A stretch of 64,000 nt of DNA from positions 124,001 to 188,000 of the forward strand of contig NZ_JAJTTE010000002.1 in assembly GCF_021343995.1 (NCBI RefSeq), written 5' to 3'. Source of the DNA: Pseudonocardia terrae. GTDB lineage: Bacteria > Actinomycetota > Actinomycetes > Mycobacteriales > Pseudonocardiaceae. The translations under genes were made by a program, and so were the position numbers. The notes below the pieces were generated by a model that had not been told where the DNA came from, searched no databases, and saw only the letters and a list, made by a program, of their open reading frames with translations. Positions 26,278 through 35,480 of the stretch are shown in pieces. Every line of letters starts with the position of its first letter. Position 1 is the stretch's first letter.

Positions 26278-27572
26278 GCGACCAGCGAGGCCCAGCGCCC
26301 GGGGAAGTCCGGGATGGTCTTGTCGGTGCAGGTCACGTCGTCGATCCGGATCCCGCGGACGACGAGCCCGAGGATCGCGCCGGCCGTTGCCATCCGGTGG
26401 TCGGCGTAGGCACCCCAGGGGCGCTCGGTCGCCGTGAGCCGGGCGGGCCGGATCTCCAGACCGTCCTCGGTCTCGGTGACGGCGCCGCCGAGCGCGCCCA
26501 GCTCGGTGCGCAGCGCGGCCAGCCGGTCCGTCTCGTGCCCGCGGATGTGCGCGACGCCCCGGATCACGCTGGGTCCGTCGGCGAGGGCGGCGAGCGCGGC
26601 GACGGTGGGGGTGAGCTCGGAGGCCTCGCGCAGGTCGACGTCGACGCCCCGCAGCCGGTCCGGGCCGGAGACCGTCATGCCCGCGTCGGACGCCGCGACG
26701 GTGGCCCCCATCCGCGCCAGGACCTCGAGGATCTCCGCGCCGGGCTGCGTGGACCCGGCGGGCCAGCCCGCGACCGTCACCTCCCCGCCGGTGACCGCGG
26801 CCGCGGCGAGGAAGACCGAGGCGTTGGACAGGTCGGGCTCGACGGCCCACTCCCGCGCCGCGATCGGGCCGGGCTCGACGCGCCAGGTGTTCACCTCGGC
26901 GTCGTCGACGGCCACCCCCGCCTCGCGGAGCATCGCCACGGTCATGTCGATGTGCGGCAGGCTCGGCACCGGCTTGCCGTCGTGGTGGACGGTCACGCCC
27001 TTGTCGAAGCGGGCGCCCGAGAGCAGCAGGCCGGACACGAACTGGCTCGACGCCGACGCGTCGATCGTCACCGCGCCGCCCGGCAGGCCGCCCGCGCCGT
27101 GCAGGACGAACGGGAGACGGTCGCCGTCGATCACCGCGCCGAGGGCGCGCAGGGCGTCGAGGACGGTGCCCATCGGGCGCTCGCGGGCGTGCGGGTCGCC
27201 GTCGAAGACCACGGCGCCGTCGGCCAGGGCCGCGGCGGGCGGGACGAACCGCATCACGGTGCCGGCCAGCCCGCAGTCGACCGCGCCGCCGCCGACGAGG
27301 GTGCCGCCGTCGATCGTGACGGTCTCACCGTCGACCCGGACCCCGACCCCGAGCGACCGGAGCGCCCCGCACATCAGCGCGGAGTCGCGGGTGGCCGGCA
27401 CGCCGTGCACCACCGAGCGGCCCTGCGCGAGCCCGGACAGCAGCAGCGCGCGGTTGGTGACGGACTTCGAGCCGGGGACGGACACCGTCCCGCGCACGGG
27501 TCCGCTCGCCGTCGGCGCGGTGTAGGGGCCGGTCGGGGCGCTGGGCTGGGCCACGACCCCATGATTCCGCAT
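26274..27572 (-). CDS. aroA: 5-enolpyruvylshikimate-3-phosphate synthase
   Basis: A 432-residue EPSP synthase of the shikimate pathway. The N-terminal [20 protein letters not shown] carries the shikimate-3-phosphate Lys/Ser residues. [12 protein letters not shown] lies at about residues 95-106, where class I enzymes have the glyphosate-contact [25 protein letters not shown] and the late [13 protein letters not shown] complete the active site. The start is either ATG 27572 or GTG 27554; neither has a strong ribosome-binding site. It is followed by rsgA in a GTGA overlap. Confidence 0.92.
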   Translation of the reverse strand: MRNHGVVAQPSAPTGPYTAPTASGPVRGTVSVPGSKSVTNRALLLSGLAQGRSVVHGVPATRDSALMCGALRSLGVGVRVDGETVTIDGGTLVGGGAVDCGLAGTVMRFVPPAAALADGAVVFDGDPHARERPMGTVLDALRALGAVIDGDRLPFVLHGAGGLPGGAVTIDASASSQFVSGLLLSGARFDKGVTVHHDGKPVPSLPHIDMTVAMLREAGVAVDDAEVNTWRVEPGPIAAREWAVEPDLSNASVFLAAAAVTGGEVTVAGWPAGSTQPGAEILEVLARMGATVAASDAGMTVSGPDRLRGVDVDLREASELTPTVAALAALADGPSVIRGVAHIRGHETDRLAALRTELGALGGAVTETEDGLEIRPARLTATERPWGAYADHRMATAGAILGLVVRGIRIDDVTCTDKTIPDFPGRWASLVA

Positions 27573-27656
27573 CCGTGCGACGGCGAGGGCTCGCCCCCGG
27601 CTCGTGTCCGGGTCGTGTCCGGACGGACCGTCGGTGGGTCGTGCCACGATGGAGCC

Positions 27657-28469
27657 ATGTGCGGGAGGTACGCCTCGACGAAGGCGCCGACGGACCTGGC
27701 GGAGGAGTTCACCGCCGTCGACGCCGTCACGGAGAAGGCCGGCGAGGAGCGGCGGCCGGACTACAACGTCGCGCCCACGCGGGACGTGATCGCGGTCGTG
27801 CAGCGCCACCCGCGGGACGCGGACGGCCACCCCGACCCGGACACCACCGAGCGCAGCCTGCGGCTCGTGCGCTGGGGGCTCGTGCCGTCGTGGGCGAAGG
27901 ACCCGTCCACGGGCGCCCGGATGATCAACGCGCGCAGCGAGACGGCCGCGGAGAAGCCCGCGTTCCGCCGCGCCCTCGCCGCGCGCCGCTGCCTGCTCCC
28001 GGCCGACGGCTGGTACGAGTGGCAGCGCCGGGCCGCGACCAAGGACCACAAGGCGACCAAGCAGCCGTACTTCACGCACTACAAGGACGGCCGGTCGCTC
28101 GCGATGGCCGGGCTGTGGGAGTTCTGGCGGCCCAAGGAGGGCGAGCTCCTCGAGAAGTTCCCCGAGGGGCTGGTCACCTGCACCGTGCTCACCACCGAGG
28201 CCGTCGGCCCGCTCGCCCAGGTCCACGACCGCATGCCGCTGGTGCTGCCGCCGGACGCGTGGGACGCGTGGCTCGACCCCGACTCGGACGCGCAGACGGA
28301 CGAGGTGAAGCGCTGGCTCGCGCCGCCGTCGCCCGACCTGGTGGGCATGCTCGACATCGTGCCGGTGTCGGACAAGGTCAACAGCGTGAGGAACAACGGC
28401 AAGGAGCTGCTCGAGCCCCTCGACCCGTCGCAGGTGGAGGAGCCGATCCAGCTGGACCTGCTCGGGTGA
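27657..28469 (+). CDS. SRAP-domain abasic-site processing protein (YedK/HMCES)
   Basis: A 270-residue SRAP protein. The invariant Cys2 directly follows the start Met (MCGRYAS), and [35 protein letters not shown] and [11 protein letters not shown] are all present. The catalytic His lies in the VHDRMPLVL motif. It crosslinks to abasic sites in single-stranded DNA, protecting them. A CACGAT -10-like box 6 nt before the ATG suggests a leaderless mRNA. It is divergent from aroA, as Rv3226c is from Rv3227. Confidence 0.92.
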   Translation: MCGRYASTKAPTDLAEEFTAVDAVTEKAGEERRPDYNVAPTRDVIAVVQRHPRDADGHPDPDTTERSLRLVRWGLVPSWAKDPSTGARMINARSETAAEKPAFRRALAARRCLLPADGWYEWQRRAATKDHKATKQPYFTHYKDGRSLAMAGLWEFWRPKEGELLEKFPEGLVTCTVLTTEAVGPLAQVHDRMPLVLPPDAWDAWLDPDSDAQTDEVKRWLAPPSPDLVGMLDIVPVSDKVNSVRNNGKELLEPLDPSQVEEPIQLDLLG

Positions 28470-29164
28470 CGAACCTCAGGCCCGCCGAGGTCGCCGAGGT
28501 CCCCACACCGCACGGCCCGGCCCGCGTCCACGTCCGCCGGGCACCGGGCACCCCGCGGGGCGCGCTGCTGATGGGGCACGGGGCCGGGGGCGGGGTCGAC
28601 GCGCCGGACCTGCGCGCCGCCGCCCGCGCCGCGCTCGACGCCGGCCTGCACGTGGTGCTGGTGGAGCAGCCGTACCGGGTCGCGGGCCGCCGCGCCCCCG
28701 CCCCCGCGACACAGCTCGACGCCGCCTGGGAGGCGGTGGTGGGAGTGCTGCGTGGGAGCGGCGACGTCGCTGGTGCCGAGGACTGTGTCGCGGCGGGTAC
28801 TGATGCCGACGCTTCCGGCGGTGCGGTCGGCGGGCTGCTCGCGGGACTGCCGCTGCTGTTCGGGGGCCGCAGCTCGGGCGCCCGGGTGGCGTGCCGGTGC
28901 GCCGCCGCCGGCGGGGCGGTCGGGATCGTCTGCCTGGCCTTCCCGGTGCACCCGCCGGGCAAGCCGGAGAAGCACCGCAGGGCGGAGATCGACGGTGTCA
29001 CGGTCCCGGTGCTGGTGGTGCAGGGGGAGTCGGACCCCTTCGGCCGCCCCGAACCCACACCCACCCGCGAGGTCGTCCTGCTGCCCGGCGACCACTCGTT
29101 GAAGAAGGACGTCCCGGCGGTGGAGAAGGCGGTCGCGGACTGGCTCTCCCGCCACCTCCCGTAG
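28466..29164 (+). CDS. Alpha/beta-hydrolase family protein (KANL3/Tex30-like)
   Basis: A 232-residue hydrolase-fold protein. It has the early [12 protein letters not shown] oxyanion-type loop (about residues 32-43), the nucleophile region [10 protein letters not shown] (about 132-141), [12 protein letters not shown] with the acid (about 184-195) and GDHSLKK with the His (about 211). This matches the KANL3/Tex30 alpha/beta hydrolase-like family. It starts with GTGA on the SRAP gene stop. The substrate is unknown. Confidence 0.75.
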   Translation: MTNLRPAEVAEVPTPHGPARVHVRRAPGTPRGALLMGHGAGGGVDAPDLRAAARAALDAGLHVVLVEQPYRVAGRRAPAPATQLDAAWEAVVGVLRGSGDVAGAEDCVAAGTDADASGGAVGGLLAGLPLLFGGRSSGARVACRCAAAGGAVGIVCLAFPVHPPGKPEKHRRAEIDGVTVPVLVVQGESDPFGRPEPTPTREVVLLPGDHSLKKDVPAVEKAVADWLSRHLP

Positions 29165-29175
29165 CCGCGACCCAC

Positions 29176-29655
29176 CTACCCCCGCGCGGCGATGGGGGCG
29201 GTGCGCGCGTCGACCGCGGAGATCAGGTCGCCCGGCGCCAGCTCCACCTCCAGCCCCCGCCGCCCGGCACTGCAGAACACGGTGTCCCAGGAGGAGGCGG
29301 AGGCGTCGACCACCACCGGCAGCCGCTTCTTCTGCCCGAGCGGCGAGATCCCGCCCGCGACGTAGCCCGTGGCGCGCTCGGCGTCGGCGACCTCGGCCAT
29401 GCGCGCCTTCTTCCCCCCGACGGCGGCGGCGAGGGCCTTGAGGTCGAGGGTGGCGTCGACCGGGACCACCCCGACGGTGAGGTTCCCGTCCACCTCGGCG
29501 ACGAGCGTCTTGAACACCCGCCCGGCCTCGAGCCCGAGGGCGTCGACGGCCTCCTGGCCGTAGGCCGCCCCGCCCGTGTGTTCGTACGAGTGCAGCGTGT
29601 GCGCGATCTTCTTCCTGGTCAGCAGCGCCGTCGCCGGAGTGCCCCGCCCTGCCAC
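29176..29655 (-). CDS. ybaK: Cys-tRNA(Pro)/Cys-tRNA(Cys) deacylase YbaK
   Basis: A 159-residue YbaK/ProX-type deacylase. It clears mischarged Cys-tRNA(Pro). It has [21 protein letters not shown] at the N-terminus, [10 protein letters not shown] with the conserved [32 protein letters not shown] and the closing DLISAVDA. The GTG at 29655 has a perfect AGGAGG about 10 nt upstream. It is divergent from sigR. The M. tuberculosis counterpart lies at the same place near sigH. Confidence 0.9.
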   Translation of the reverse strand: MAGRGTPATALLTRKKIAHTLHSYEHTGGAAYGQEAVDALGLEAGRVFKTLVAEVDGNLTVGVVPVDATLDLKALAAAVGGKKARMAEVADAERATGYVAGGISPLGQKKRLPVVVDASASSWDTVFCSAGRRGLEVELAPGDLISAVDARTAPIAARG

Positions 29656-29682
29656 TCGTCCCGCCCTCCTCACGCGCCGGCC

Positions 29683-29709
29683 GGGAATCGGTGCCCGGCC
29701 GGAGGTGTT
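29683..29709 (+). promoter_or_regulatory. SigR-dependent autoregulatory promoter of sigR-rsrA
   Basis: GGGAAT (29683-29688), exactly 18 bp, then GTT (29707-29709). This matches the SigR/SigH consensus GGAAT-N18-GTT. It lies on the + strand 146 bp before the GTG of sigR, so SigR should amplify its own transcription under thiol-oxidative stress. Confidence 0.75.
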
Positions 29710-29854
29710 GAGACCGTACGTGACCTCAGCACTGATGGACGCCCCGGTCGCGGCCCGACCGGCTCGGCCGCGCCCGTCACGTCGCGGGCGCGTACGCTCG
29801 ACCCCCGCAGGCTCACGGACGATCGTGGACACGGTCGCGGGGGAGAGGAGCGCG

Positions 29855-30526
29855 GTGCCGGACGACACGGCGGCCGAGACGGCGCGGGACCCGGGGCGGG
29901 AGGACGAGACGACCGACTCGCTCGACCGCGCCCCGGAGGAGACCGAGTCCGAGCGCGCGGCCCGCTTCGAGCGGGACGCCATGCCGATGCTCGACCAGCT
30001 CTACGGCGCCGCCCTGCGGATGACCCGCAATCCGGCCGATGCCGAGGACCTGGTCCAGGAGACCTACCTCAAGGCGTACTCGGCGTTCCGGACCTTCCGC
30101 GAGGGCACGAACCTCAAGGCCTGGCTGTACCGGATCCTGACGAACACCTACATCAACGGGTACCGCAAGCGGCAGCGTCAGCCGATCCAGGCGCCCACGG
30201 ACGAGATCACGGACTGGCAGCTCGCCCAGGCCGGTGAGCACTCGTCGACCGGGCTGCGCTCGGCCGAGGTCGAGGCGCTGGACAACCTGCCCGACTCGGA
30301 CGTCAAGGAAGCCCTGCAGCGGCTGCCGGAGGACTTCCGGATGGCGGTGTACCTGGCCGATGTCGAGGGCTTCGCCTACAAGGAGATCGCGGAGATCATG
30401 GGGACGCCGATCGGCACCGTGATGTCGCGCCTGCACCGCGGGCGCCGGCAGCTCCGCGACATGCTCACCGACACCGCTCGGGAGCGCGGCTTCATCCGGG
30501 GGGAGCAGGAGGTGACGAGCTCATGA
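29855..30526 (+). CDS. sigR: ECF sigma factor SigR/SigH (thiol-oxidative stress)
   Basis: A 223-residue group IV sigma factor. Region 2 carries [21 protein letters not shown] and the very conserved [17 protein letters not shown] (about residues 64-80), [16 protein letters not shown]; region 4 is [28 protein letters not shown]. It closely follows M. tuberculosis SigH and Streptomyces SigR. I chose the GTG at 29855 after GGAGAGGAG. The frame stays open upstream to 29576, so a longer isoform like the unstable SigR' of Streptomyces is possible. It overlaps rsrA by ATGA. Confidence 0.92.
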   Translation: MPDDTAAETARDPGREDETTDSLDRAPEETESERAARFERDAMPMLDQLYGAALRMTRNPADAEDLVQETYLKAYSAFRTFREGTNLKAWLYRILTNTYINGYRKRQRQPIQAPTDEITDWQLAQAGEHSSTGLRSAEVEALDNLPDSDVKEALQRLPEDFRMAVYLADVEGFAYKEIAEIMGTPIGTVMSRLHRGRRQLRDMLTDTARERGFIRGEQEVTSS

Positions 30527-30858
30527 GCTGCGGGGACCACCACGACACCGACTGCTCCGAGGTCCTCGCCGAGGTGTGGCTGTACCTCGACGGCGAGTGC
30601 GACCAGGAGCGGAAGCGTCAGCTCGTCCAGCATCTCGACGAGTGCGCTCCCTGCCTGCAGGAGTACGGGATCGACGAGAAGCTCAAGCAGCTCCTCGCCC
30701 GCAAGTGCAGCGGTGAGATCGCCCCGGACGGGCTGAAGGACCGGCTGCGCCGGCAGATCCGCACCGCGGTGCTGGAGCAGGCCGAGGTGAGCGTCGAGAC
30801 CGGGCCGGGTGGGACGACCGTCGAGGTCCGCGCCACCCGGATCGAACGCCACGCCTGA
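30523..30858 (+). CDS. rsrA: Zinc-binding redox-sensitive anti-sigma factor RsrA
   Basis: A 111-residue ZAS-family anti-sigma factor. The zinc ligands fall at the same positions as in Streptomyces RsrA: Cys11, His37, Cys41 and Cys44 (motif HLDECAPC), with Cys3 also present. Disulphide formation releases zinc and SigR, so the pair responds to thiol oxidation. The ATGA overlap with sigR ties their production. A strong hairpin terminator follows at 30868. Confidence 0.93.
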   Translation: MSCGDHHDTDCSEVLAEVWLYLDGECDQERKRQLVQHLDECAPCLQEYGIDEKLKQLLARKCSGEIAPDGLKDRLRRQIRTAVLEQAEVSVETGPGGTTVEVRATRIERHA

Positions 30859-30867
30859 TCGACCACA

Positions 30868-30913
30868 CACGAACGGCCCCTCGGCTCCGGACGGAGCGGA
30901 GGGGCCGTTCGTG
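30868..30913. terminator. Hairpin terminator between rsrA and the bL37 gene
   Basis: Perfect 15-bp stem CACGAACGGCCCCTC/GAGGGGCCGTTCGTG around a 16-nt GC-rich loop that can form a smaller stem (GCTCC/GGAGC). It lies between convergent genes and probably serves both. Confidence 0.8.
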
Positions 30914-30928
30914 CGTTCGGAGCGGACC

Positions 30929-31003
30929 TCAGGTGTTGGGCCGCTTGCCGTGGTTCGCGCCGCCCTTCTTGCGGTCGCGACGCTTGCGCGCGCGCTTCGA
31001 CAT
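30929..31003 (-). CDS. Ribosomal protein bL37 (24 residues)
   Basis: A tiny, extremely basic protein: starts MSKRARKRRDRKKGG and ends ANHGKRPNT. This matches the actinobacterial 24-residue 50S protein bL37, which has the pattern KRxRKxRDRKxxxANHGKRPN. GGAGGG lies 8 nt before the ATG at 31003. It is short enough to be missed by gene callers. Its position between rsrA and pdtaS is consistent with the mycobacterial neighbourhood. Confidence 0.85.
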   Translation of the reverse strand: MSKRARKRRDRKKGGANHGKRPNT

Positions 31004-31066
31004 GCTCGTCCCTCCTTCACATGTACGCAGGACTGGGACCAGTGTCCCACGTGATTGGATGAGCCC

Positions 31067-32566
31067 GTGTCGACCCTGAGCGAACTGCTGGCCGAGCACA
31101 CGAGTCTCCCCGGGGACGCCGTCGAGCACCTGCAGCGGGTCGTCGCCGAGTGGCAGCTGCTCGCGGACATGTCGTTCGCGGACTTCCTGCTCTGGATCCC
31201 GTTGCCGCAGGACGCGGACGTCGTGATGGCGGGCGGCCCGGAGGAGTTCCTCTGCGTGGCCCAGGCCCGCCCGACGACCGCGCCCACCGCCCACCCGGAG
31301 GACGCCGTGGGCGCCCGGGTCAACCCGCGGGACAACCCGCAGCTGCGCCGCGCCGTCGTCGAGGGACGGATCTGCCGCGAGGAGGAGCCGCGCTGGCACC
31401 TGGAGGTGCCGGTGCGCCGCGAGACGATCCCCGTGCGGCACCACGGGCGCGTCGTCGCCGTGCTGTCCCGGGACACCAACCTGGCCATGCCGCGGGTGCC
31501 GAGCCCGCTCGAGATCGCCTACCTCGGCAGCGCGTCGGACCTCTGCCAGATGATCGCCGACGGCACCTTCCCGACGACGGCGGCCGCGGCCGGCGCCGAC
31601 ACGAGCCCGCGGGCGGGCGACGGCCTGATCCGGCTCGACGCGCACGGTCTCGTCGCCTACGCCAGCCCCAACGCCCTGTCCGCCTATCACCGCATGGGCC
31701 ACGACACGGACCTCGTGGGCGTCCCGCTGGCCTCGCTGACGAAGTCCCTGACCCGGGACCCGTTCGACGCCAGCGAGGTCGCCGCGCGCATCCAGGCGGC
31801 CCTCGACGGCCGCACGTCACTGCGCATGGAGATCCGCACCCGCGGCGCCACGATGCTGGTGCGGGCGCTGCCGCTGCGCCCGCGCGGCGACGCGGCGGGT
31901 GCGCTGGTGCTGGTCCGCGACATCACCGACCTGCGTCGCCGCGACCAGGCGCTGCTGAGCAAGGACGCGACGATCCGGGAGATCCACCACCGGGTCAAGA
32001 ACAACCTGCAGACGGTCGCGGCGCTGCTGCGGCTGCAGGCCCGGCGCACCCAGATCCCGGAGGCCCGCCGGGCCCTCGCCGAGAGCGTGCGGCGGGTGAC
32101 CTCCATTGCGCTCGTGCACGAGGCGCTGGCCTACTCGGTGGCCGAGATGGTGGACCTCGACGAGCTGGTGGACACCGTGCTGCCGGCGATCGGCGACGGC
32201 GCCACGGCGGAGGTGCGGGCCAAGGTCCGCCGGGAGGGCTCGCTGGGCACCCTCGGCTCGGCGCTGGCGACCCCGCTGGTCCTCGTGCTGACCGAACTGG
32301 TGCACAACGCCCTGGCGCACGCGTACGCACCGGGCCAGGCGGGCGAGGTCGTGGTGAAGGCCAACCGCTCGGCGCACACCCTGGAACTGATCATCGCCGA
32401 CGACGGCCGGGGCATGCCGGAGGGGTTCGACATCGACCGGGCGGACGGCCTGGGCCTGCAGATCGTGCGCACGTTGCTGGCCGAGCTCGACTCGAAACTG
32501 GCCCTGCGGCCCCGCGAGGGCGGCGGAACCGAGGCCCTTATCACGGTGCCCATGACGGCGCGATAG
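31067..32566 (+). CDS. pdtaS: Cytosolic sensor histidine kinase PdtaS
   Basis: A 499-residue soluble kinase. Residues about 1-150 form a GAF-like domain, 185-290 a PAS domain (GLIRLDAHGLVAYASPNALSAYHRMG), then the HisKA_2 dimerisation box with the phospho-acceptor in EIHHRVKNNLQTVAALLRLQARR near His307, and an HATPase domain with ELVHNALAHAY (N box), DDGRGMPEG and GLGLQIV. The N-terminus STLSELLAEHTSLPG matches mycobacterial PdtaS, fixing the GTG at 31067. It phosphorylates the ANTAR regulator PdtaR, which is not in this window. A TTGGAT box 6 nt upstream suggests a leaderless transcript. Confidence 0.92.
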   Translation: MSTLSELLAEHTSLPGDAVEHLQRVVAEWQLLADMSFADFLLWIPLPQDADVVMAGGPEEFLCVAQARPTTAPTAHPEDAVGARVNPRDNPQLRRAVVEGRICREEEPRWHLEVPVRRETIPVRHHGRVVAVLSRDTNLAMPRVPSPLEIAYLGSASDLCQMIADGTFPTTAAAAGADTSPRAGDGLIRLDAHGLVAYASPNALSAYHRMGHDTDLVGVPLASLTKSLTRDPFDASEVAARIQAALDGRTSLRMEIRTRGATMLVRALPLRPRGDAAGALVLVRDITDLRRRDQALLSKDATIREIHHRVKNNLQTVAALLRLQARRTQIPEARRALAESVRRVTSIALVHEALAYSVAEMVDLDELVDTVLPAIGDGATAEVRAKVRREGSLGTLGSALATPLVLVLTELVHNALAHAYAPGQAGEVVVKANRSAHTLELIIADDGRGMPEGFDIDRADGLGLQIVRTLLAELDSKLALRPREGGGTEALITVPMTAR

Positions 32567-32632
32567 CCTTGACGCGTGATCGCCGATCCCGGTGCCGAGG
32601 TCGCGCCGGTGCCGTGCTCGACGGTCACAGGG

Positions 32633-32716
32633 TTCCGGGGCGGTGCGGTGACACACCCCGGAACCACAGAAGAGCGGGCCCGTCGCCGGTGGTGTCCGGC
32701 TTCGGGCCCGCTCTTC
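32633..32716. terminator. Double hairpin between pdtaS and whiB1
   Basis: Two adjacent inverted repeats: TTCCGGGG/CCCCGGAA (32633-32663) and a perfect 14-bp stem GAAGAGCGGGCCCG/CGGGCCCGCTCTTC (32669-32716). They separate the convergent pdtaS and whiB1 genes and probably terminate both. The rest of 32567-32782 shows no gene. Confidence 0.75.
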
Positions 32717-32782
32717 GGAGTCTGCTGAGGGAGCGTGGGTGAGGGTTGGGGGCGACCCTCGAGGGGCTTCGGTGATGCTCTC

Positions 32783-33034
32783 TCAGGCGGTGCGTGCGCG
32801 GGTGCGGGCGTTGCGGCGCTTGAGGGCGCGGCGCTCGTCCTCGCTCATACCGCCCCAGACGCCCGCGTCCTGGCCACTCTCGAGGGCCCAGGCCAGGCAC
32901 TCGGTGACCACCGGGCAACGGCGGCATACGGTCTTCGCCTCGGCGATCTGCAGGAGGGCCGGGCCGCTCGTCCCCACGGGGAAGAAGAGCTCCGGGTCCT
33001 CGTCGCGGCAGATAGCGCGGTGACGCCAATCCAT
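32783..33034 (-). CDS. whiB1: WhiB1 iron-sulphur transcription regulator
   Basis: An 83-residue WhiB protein. The four cluster ligands are Cys9, Cys37, Cys40 and Cys46 (VCRRCPVVTEC), followed by the GVWGGMSEDERR turn and a basic C-terminus RALKRRNARTRARTA for DNA binding. WhiB1 carries a nitric-oxide-sensitive 4Fe-4S cluster, binds the primary sigma factor, and is essential in mycobacteria. A CRP-like site lies about 75-90 bp upstream. Gene order next to pdtaS matches M. tuberculosis. Confidence 0.93.
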   Translation of the reverse strand: MDWRHRAICRDEDPELFFPVGTSGPALLQIAEAKTVCRRCPVVTECLAWALESGQDAGVWGGMSEDERRALKRRNARTRARTA

Positions 33035-33109
33035 GATCGTCCTACTCCTCGTACTTCGCGATCGGGGTCGCGCCGATCGCACGTCTGTCTGACACGGTGT
33101 TTCCGCGCT

Positions 33110-33125
33110 TGTGAATGCTTTCACG
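33110..33125. promoter_or_regulatory. CRP-like binding site upstream of whiB1
   Basis: TGTGA-ATGCTT-TCACG: nine of the ten half-site positions match the CRP consensus TGTGA-N6-TCACA. It is centred about 84 bp before the whiB1 start. In M. tuberculosis whiB1 is controlled by the cAMP receptor protein through such a site. Confidence 0.6.
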
Positions 33126-33471
33126 AGCGCCGTCGCTCTTCAAGGAACAAGGTCCAGCTGGGTGAGCAGCCTCACCCACACTTCGCAACGACGCCCGACA
33201 CGTTCGGTTACTGCACCGATCCGTGCCGCGCGTCGTCGCGAAGTGCGAAGGACAGTGTCCCTGACCAACGGGAGCCGGGTTACCCCATTTCCCGCGGACC
33301 ATGCCGGGTGACCCCGGCGTGGTCCCTCTCTTTCGCAGGACCTACCTTGGATCACGGTCCGCGCAGGTGCGAGCCCCTAGCTGCTCGGTGGTCGCCGAGC
33401 ATCGGTGAATGGCCACCATGTGTCACTCGACCGGGTGGTGAGACCGCCCGAACTGCGACGAGGGGCGCCTC
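33126..33471. other. Intergenic stretch upstream of whiB1 and downstream of the lipid kinase gene
   Basis: No convincing coding frame: possible frames have cysteine/arginine-rich compositions without conserved motifs. Composition is less GC-rich than neighbouring genes around 33130-33300. Apart from the CRP-like site at its edge I see no repeat or RNA structure I can name. Confidence 0.4.
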
Positions 33472-34422
33472 TCACACGACGACGCGTAACGCTCCGGGCA
33501 CGGAAACGAACTCGACGTCCGTCCTCGAACCCAGGTGGTCACCGTCCAGCTGGAGGGCCAGCGGCTCCGCGCTGCGGATCCGTACGGAGGGAACGACGTC
33601 CTGCCGCACGATGTTCCGGCCGTGCGGGTCGCCGTCGGGGGACAGGATGTGGCGCAGGGTGCGTCCGATCGTGGGCAGCCCCAGATGGCGCAGCGCGAAG
33701 AGCGCGAGGCCCGCGCCGAACGTGGCGCCGGGGTTGGTGCGCACCGCTCGGCCCGCCAGGAAGGTCCACGGGTCGGTGTTGCTCACGAAGGCGAGCCGGA
33801 TGTCCTCCAGCGGCCCGGCCCCCGGCACCTCCACCGTCATCGAGGGCGGCCGCACGCGCTGCCGCAGGTACTCCGCGATGGCGGTGCCGGCATAGCGGAT
33901 CGGGGTGGCCTCCCGTCCTGCGGCGCGGGCGCGCTCCACCGCGGCGACGACGTCGGCGTCCCAGCCCATCCCGGCGTTGAACGTGAACCACCGGTCGTCC
34001 GCCCGCCCGAGGCCGACCAGGCGGCTGCTGCGCCGCTCCAGGGCCGCCAGGATCGCCCCGGTGGCCTCGACGGGGTCGCGGGGCATGCCGAGGGCGCGGG
34101 CGAAGACGTTGGCCGAGCCACCGGGCACCACGGCCAGCGCGGGGGTGTCGGGGTCGCTGCCGTCGGGCGCGCGCGGGCCGGTGGCCTCGCGGTCGACCAG
34201 CATGCCGTTGACGACTTCGTTGACCGTGCCGTCGCCGCCGAGCGCCACGATCAGCTCGACGCCGGCGGCGCAGGCCGCGGCCGTGGCCTCGGCCGCGTGC
34301 CCGCGGTAGGCGGTCTCCAGGACGTCCAGCTTGAGCTCGCTCGCCAGGGCGTGGGTCAGGACGTCCCGCCCCGCCGGGGTCGTCGACGTCGCCCGGGGGT
34401 TGACGACGAGGAGCGCGCGCAC
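33472..34422 (-). CDS. Diacylglycerol/lipid kinase family protein
   Basis: A 316-residue DAGK-catalytic protein. It starts RALLVVNPRATSTT, carries the nucleotide motif ALGGDGTVNEVVNGM (about residues 58-72) and PGGSANVFARALGMP (about 100), then NAGMGWDADVV and the C-terminal beta-sandwich with QLDGDHLG. It phosphorylates a lipid such as diacylglycerol with ATP. The start is GTG 34422. It is divergent from the membrane protein gene at 34459. Confidence 0.87.
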   Translation of the reverse strand: MRALLVVNPRATSTTPAGRDVLTHALASELKLDVLETAYRGHAAEATAAACAAGVELIVALGGDGTVNEVVNGMLVDREATGPRAPDGSDPDTPALAVVPGGSANVFARALGMPRDPVEATGAILAALERRSSRLVGLGRADDRWFTFNAGMGWDADVVAAVERARAAGREATPIRYAGTAIAEYLRQRVRPPSMTVEVPGAGPLEDIRLAFVSNTDPWTFLAGRAVRTNPGATFGAGLALFALRHLGLPTIGRTLRHILSPDGDPHGRNIVRQDVVPSVRIRSAEPLALQLDGDHLGSRTDVEFVSVPGALRVVV

Positions 34423-34458
34423 GGACCCGAGCCTAACGGGGCCCGTATCCTGGTCGTC

Positions 34459-34896
34459 GTGACCTCCGAGCCGAGTCAGCAGCCGGGCCGGAAGGCGGAC
34501 GGCACCGCCACCGGCGCCCCGCCCGTCCAGGTGCGCGCGGCGGCCGGCGTCGTCGGGCTGGAGGGGCTCGTCGGGCTCGCAACGGCCGTCGTCTTCGGGG
34601 TCGCCTCGGAGGGCGGCCTGGGCGACCGCATCGGCGAGGCCTCCTACTTCGTGCTGCTCGGCGGCGCCCTGGTGCTGTGCGCAGTCCTGCTGTGGCGCGG
34701 CAAGCACGGCGCCCGCACGCCGTCGATCGTGGCCCAGCTGCTGCTGGTCCCGTTCGTCTACTCGCAGCTCGCCGAGGGCCGGCTGGTCATCGGGACAGTG
34801 GCCCTGCTGGTCGTGGTGGGCACCTTCCTGCTCCTGGTCAGTGAACCGGCCCGGCGCTGGTCGATGGGCGCCGACGAGCGCTCACGCGCCGAGTGA
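34459..34896 (+). CDS. Small integral membrane protein
   Basis: A 145-residue protein with a hydrophilic N-terminal 28 residues and four transmembrane segments (about 29-48, 57-75, 85-105, 109-130). It resembles the conserved membrane protein near Rv3217c of M. tuberculosis in size and position, but no function is known. A TATCCT box ends 7 nt before the GTG, suggesting a leaderless mRNA. Its 3' end overlaps the convergent acetyltransferase gene by 15 bp. Confidence 0.75.
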   Translation: MTSEPSQQPGRKADGTATGAPPVQVRAAAGVVGLEGLVGLATAVVFGVASEGGLGDRIGEASYFVLLGGALVLCAVLLWRGKHGARTPSIVAQLLLVPFVYSQLAEGRLVIGTVALLVVVGTFLLLVSEPARRWSMGADERSRAE

Positions 34897-35370
34897 GGCC
34901 AGCGGCTCCCCGGTGAGCCGGAAGGTCGTCCACTCGTCCATCGACACGGCGCCGAGGGACCGGTAGAAGCCGATCGACGGCTCGTTCCAGTCGAGCACCG
35001 ACCACGCCAGCCGTGCGTAGCCGTGCTCCACGCAGGTCGCGGCCAGCGCGGCGAGCAGCTCCCGGCCCAGCCCGGCGCCGCGGTGCGCGGGCTGCACGTA
35101 GAGGTCCTCGAGGTAGATCCCGTGGACGCCCTCCCACGTGGAGAAGTTGAGGAACCACAGAGCGCAGCCGACGACGGTCCCGTCCACCTCGGCCACGTGC
35201 CCGAAGAGCGCCGGCGCCCCGCCGAACAGCGCGGTCCGGAGCTGCTCCGGGGTCAGCAGGCACTGGTCGAGGGCCTTCTCGTACTCGGCGAGCTCGCGCA
35301 CCAGCCCGACCACCGCCTCGACGTCGCCCGGTTCGACCCGCCGCACCCGATTCGTCCACCGCTCCGTCAC
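34882..35370 (-). CDS. GNAT-family N-acetyltransferase (diamine acetyltransferase-like)
   Basis: A 162-residue acetyltransferase with VRRVEPGDVEAVVGLVRELAEYE at the N-terminus, FNFSTWEGVHGIYLEDLYVQPAHRGAGLGRELLAALA containing the acetyl-CoA loop (about residues 83-115), and WNEPSIGFYRSLGA. The STWxGxxGIYLEDLYV pattern is shared with spermidine/diamine N-acetyltransferases. The gene corresponds by position to Rv3216. GTG 35370 is the chosen start. Confidence 0.85.
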   Translation of the reverse strand: MTERWTNRVRRVEPGDVEAVVGLVRELAEYEKALDQCLLTPEQLRTALFGGAPALFGHVAEVDGTVVGCALWFLNFSTWEGVHGIYLEDLYVQPAHRGAGLGRELLAALAATCVEHGYARLAWSVLDWNEPSIGFYRSLGAVSMDEWTTFRLTGEPLASLGA

Positions 35371-35480
35371 GAGTGCACGATATCTGCTGCTCAGCGGCGG
35401 AATCTTCTCCGGCGAACGGAGCAACCTCCCGTGCTCCCGCTCGTCATACGTGTGGGGGTAGGAACACCGAGGAGTGACGA

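Noticed and set aside
33042..33302. An 86-codon minus-strand frame upstream of whiB1
   Set aside because: It covers the whiB1 promoter and CRP-like site, has no ribosome-binding site and shows no family pattern.
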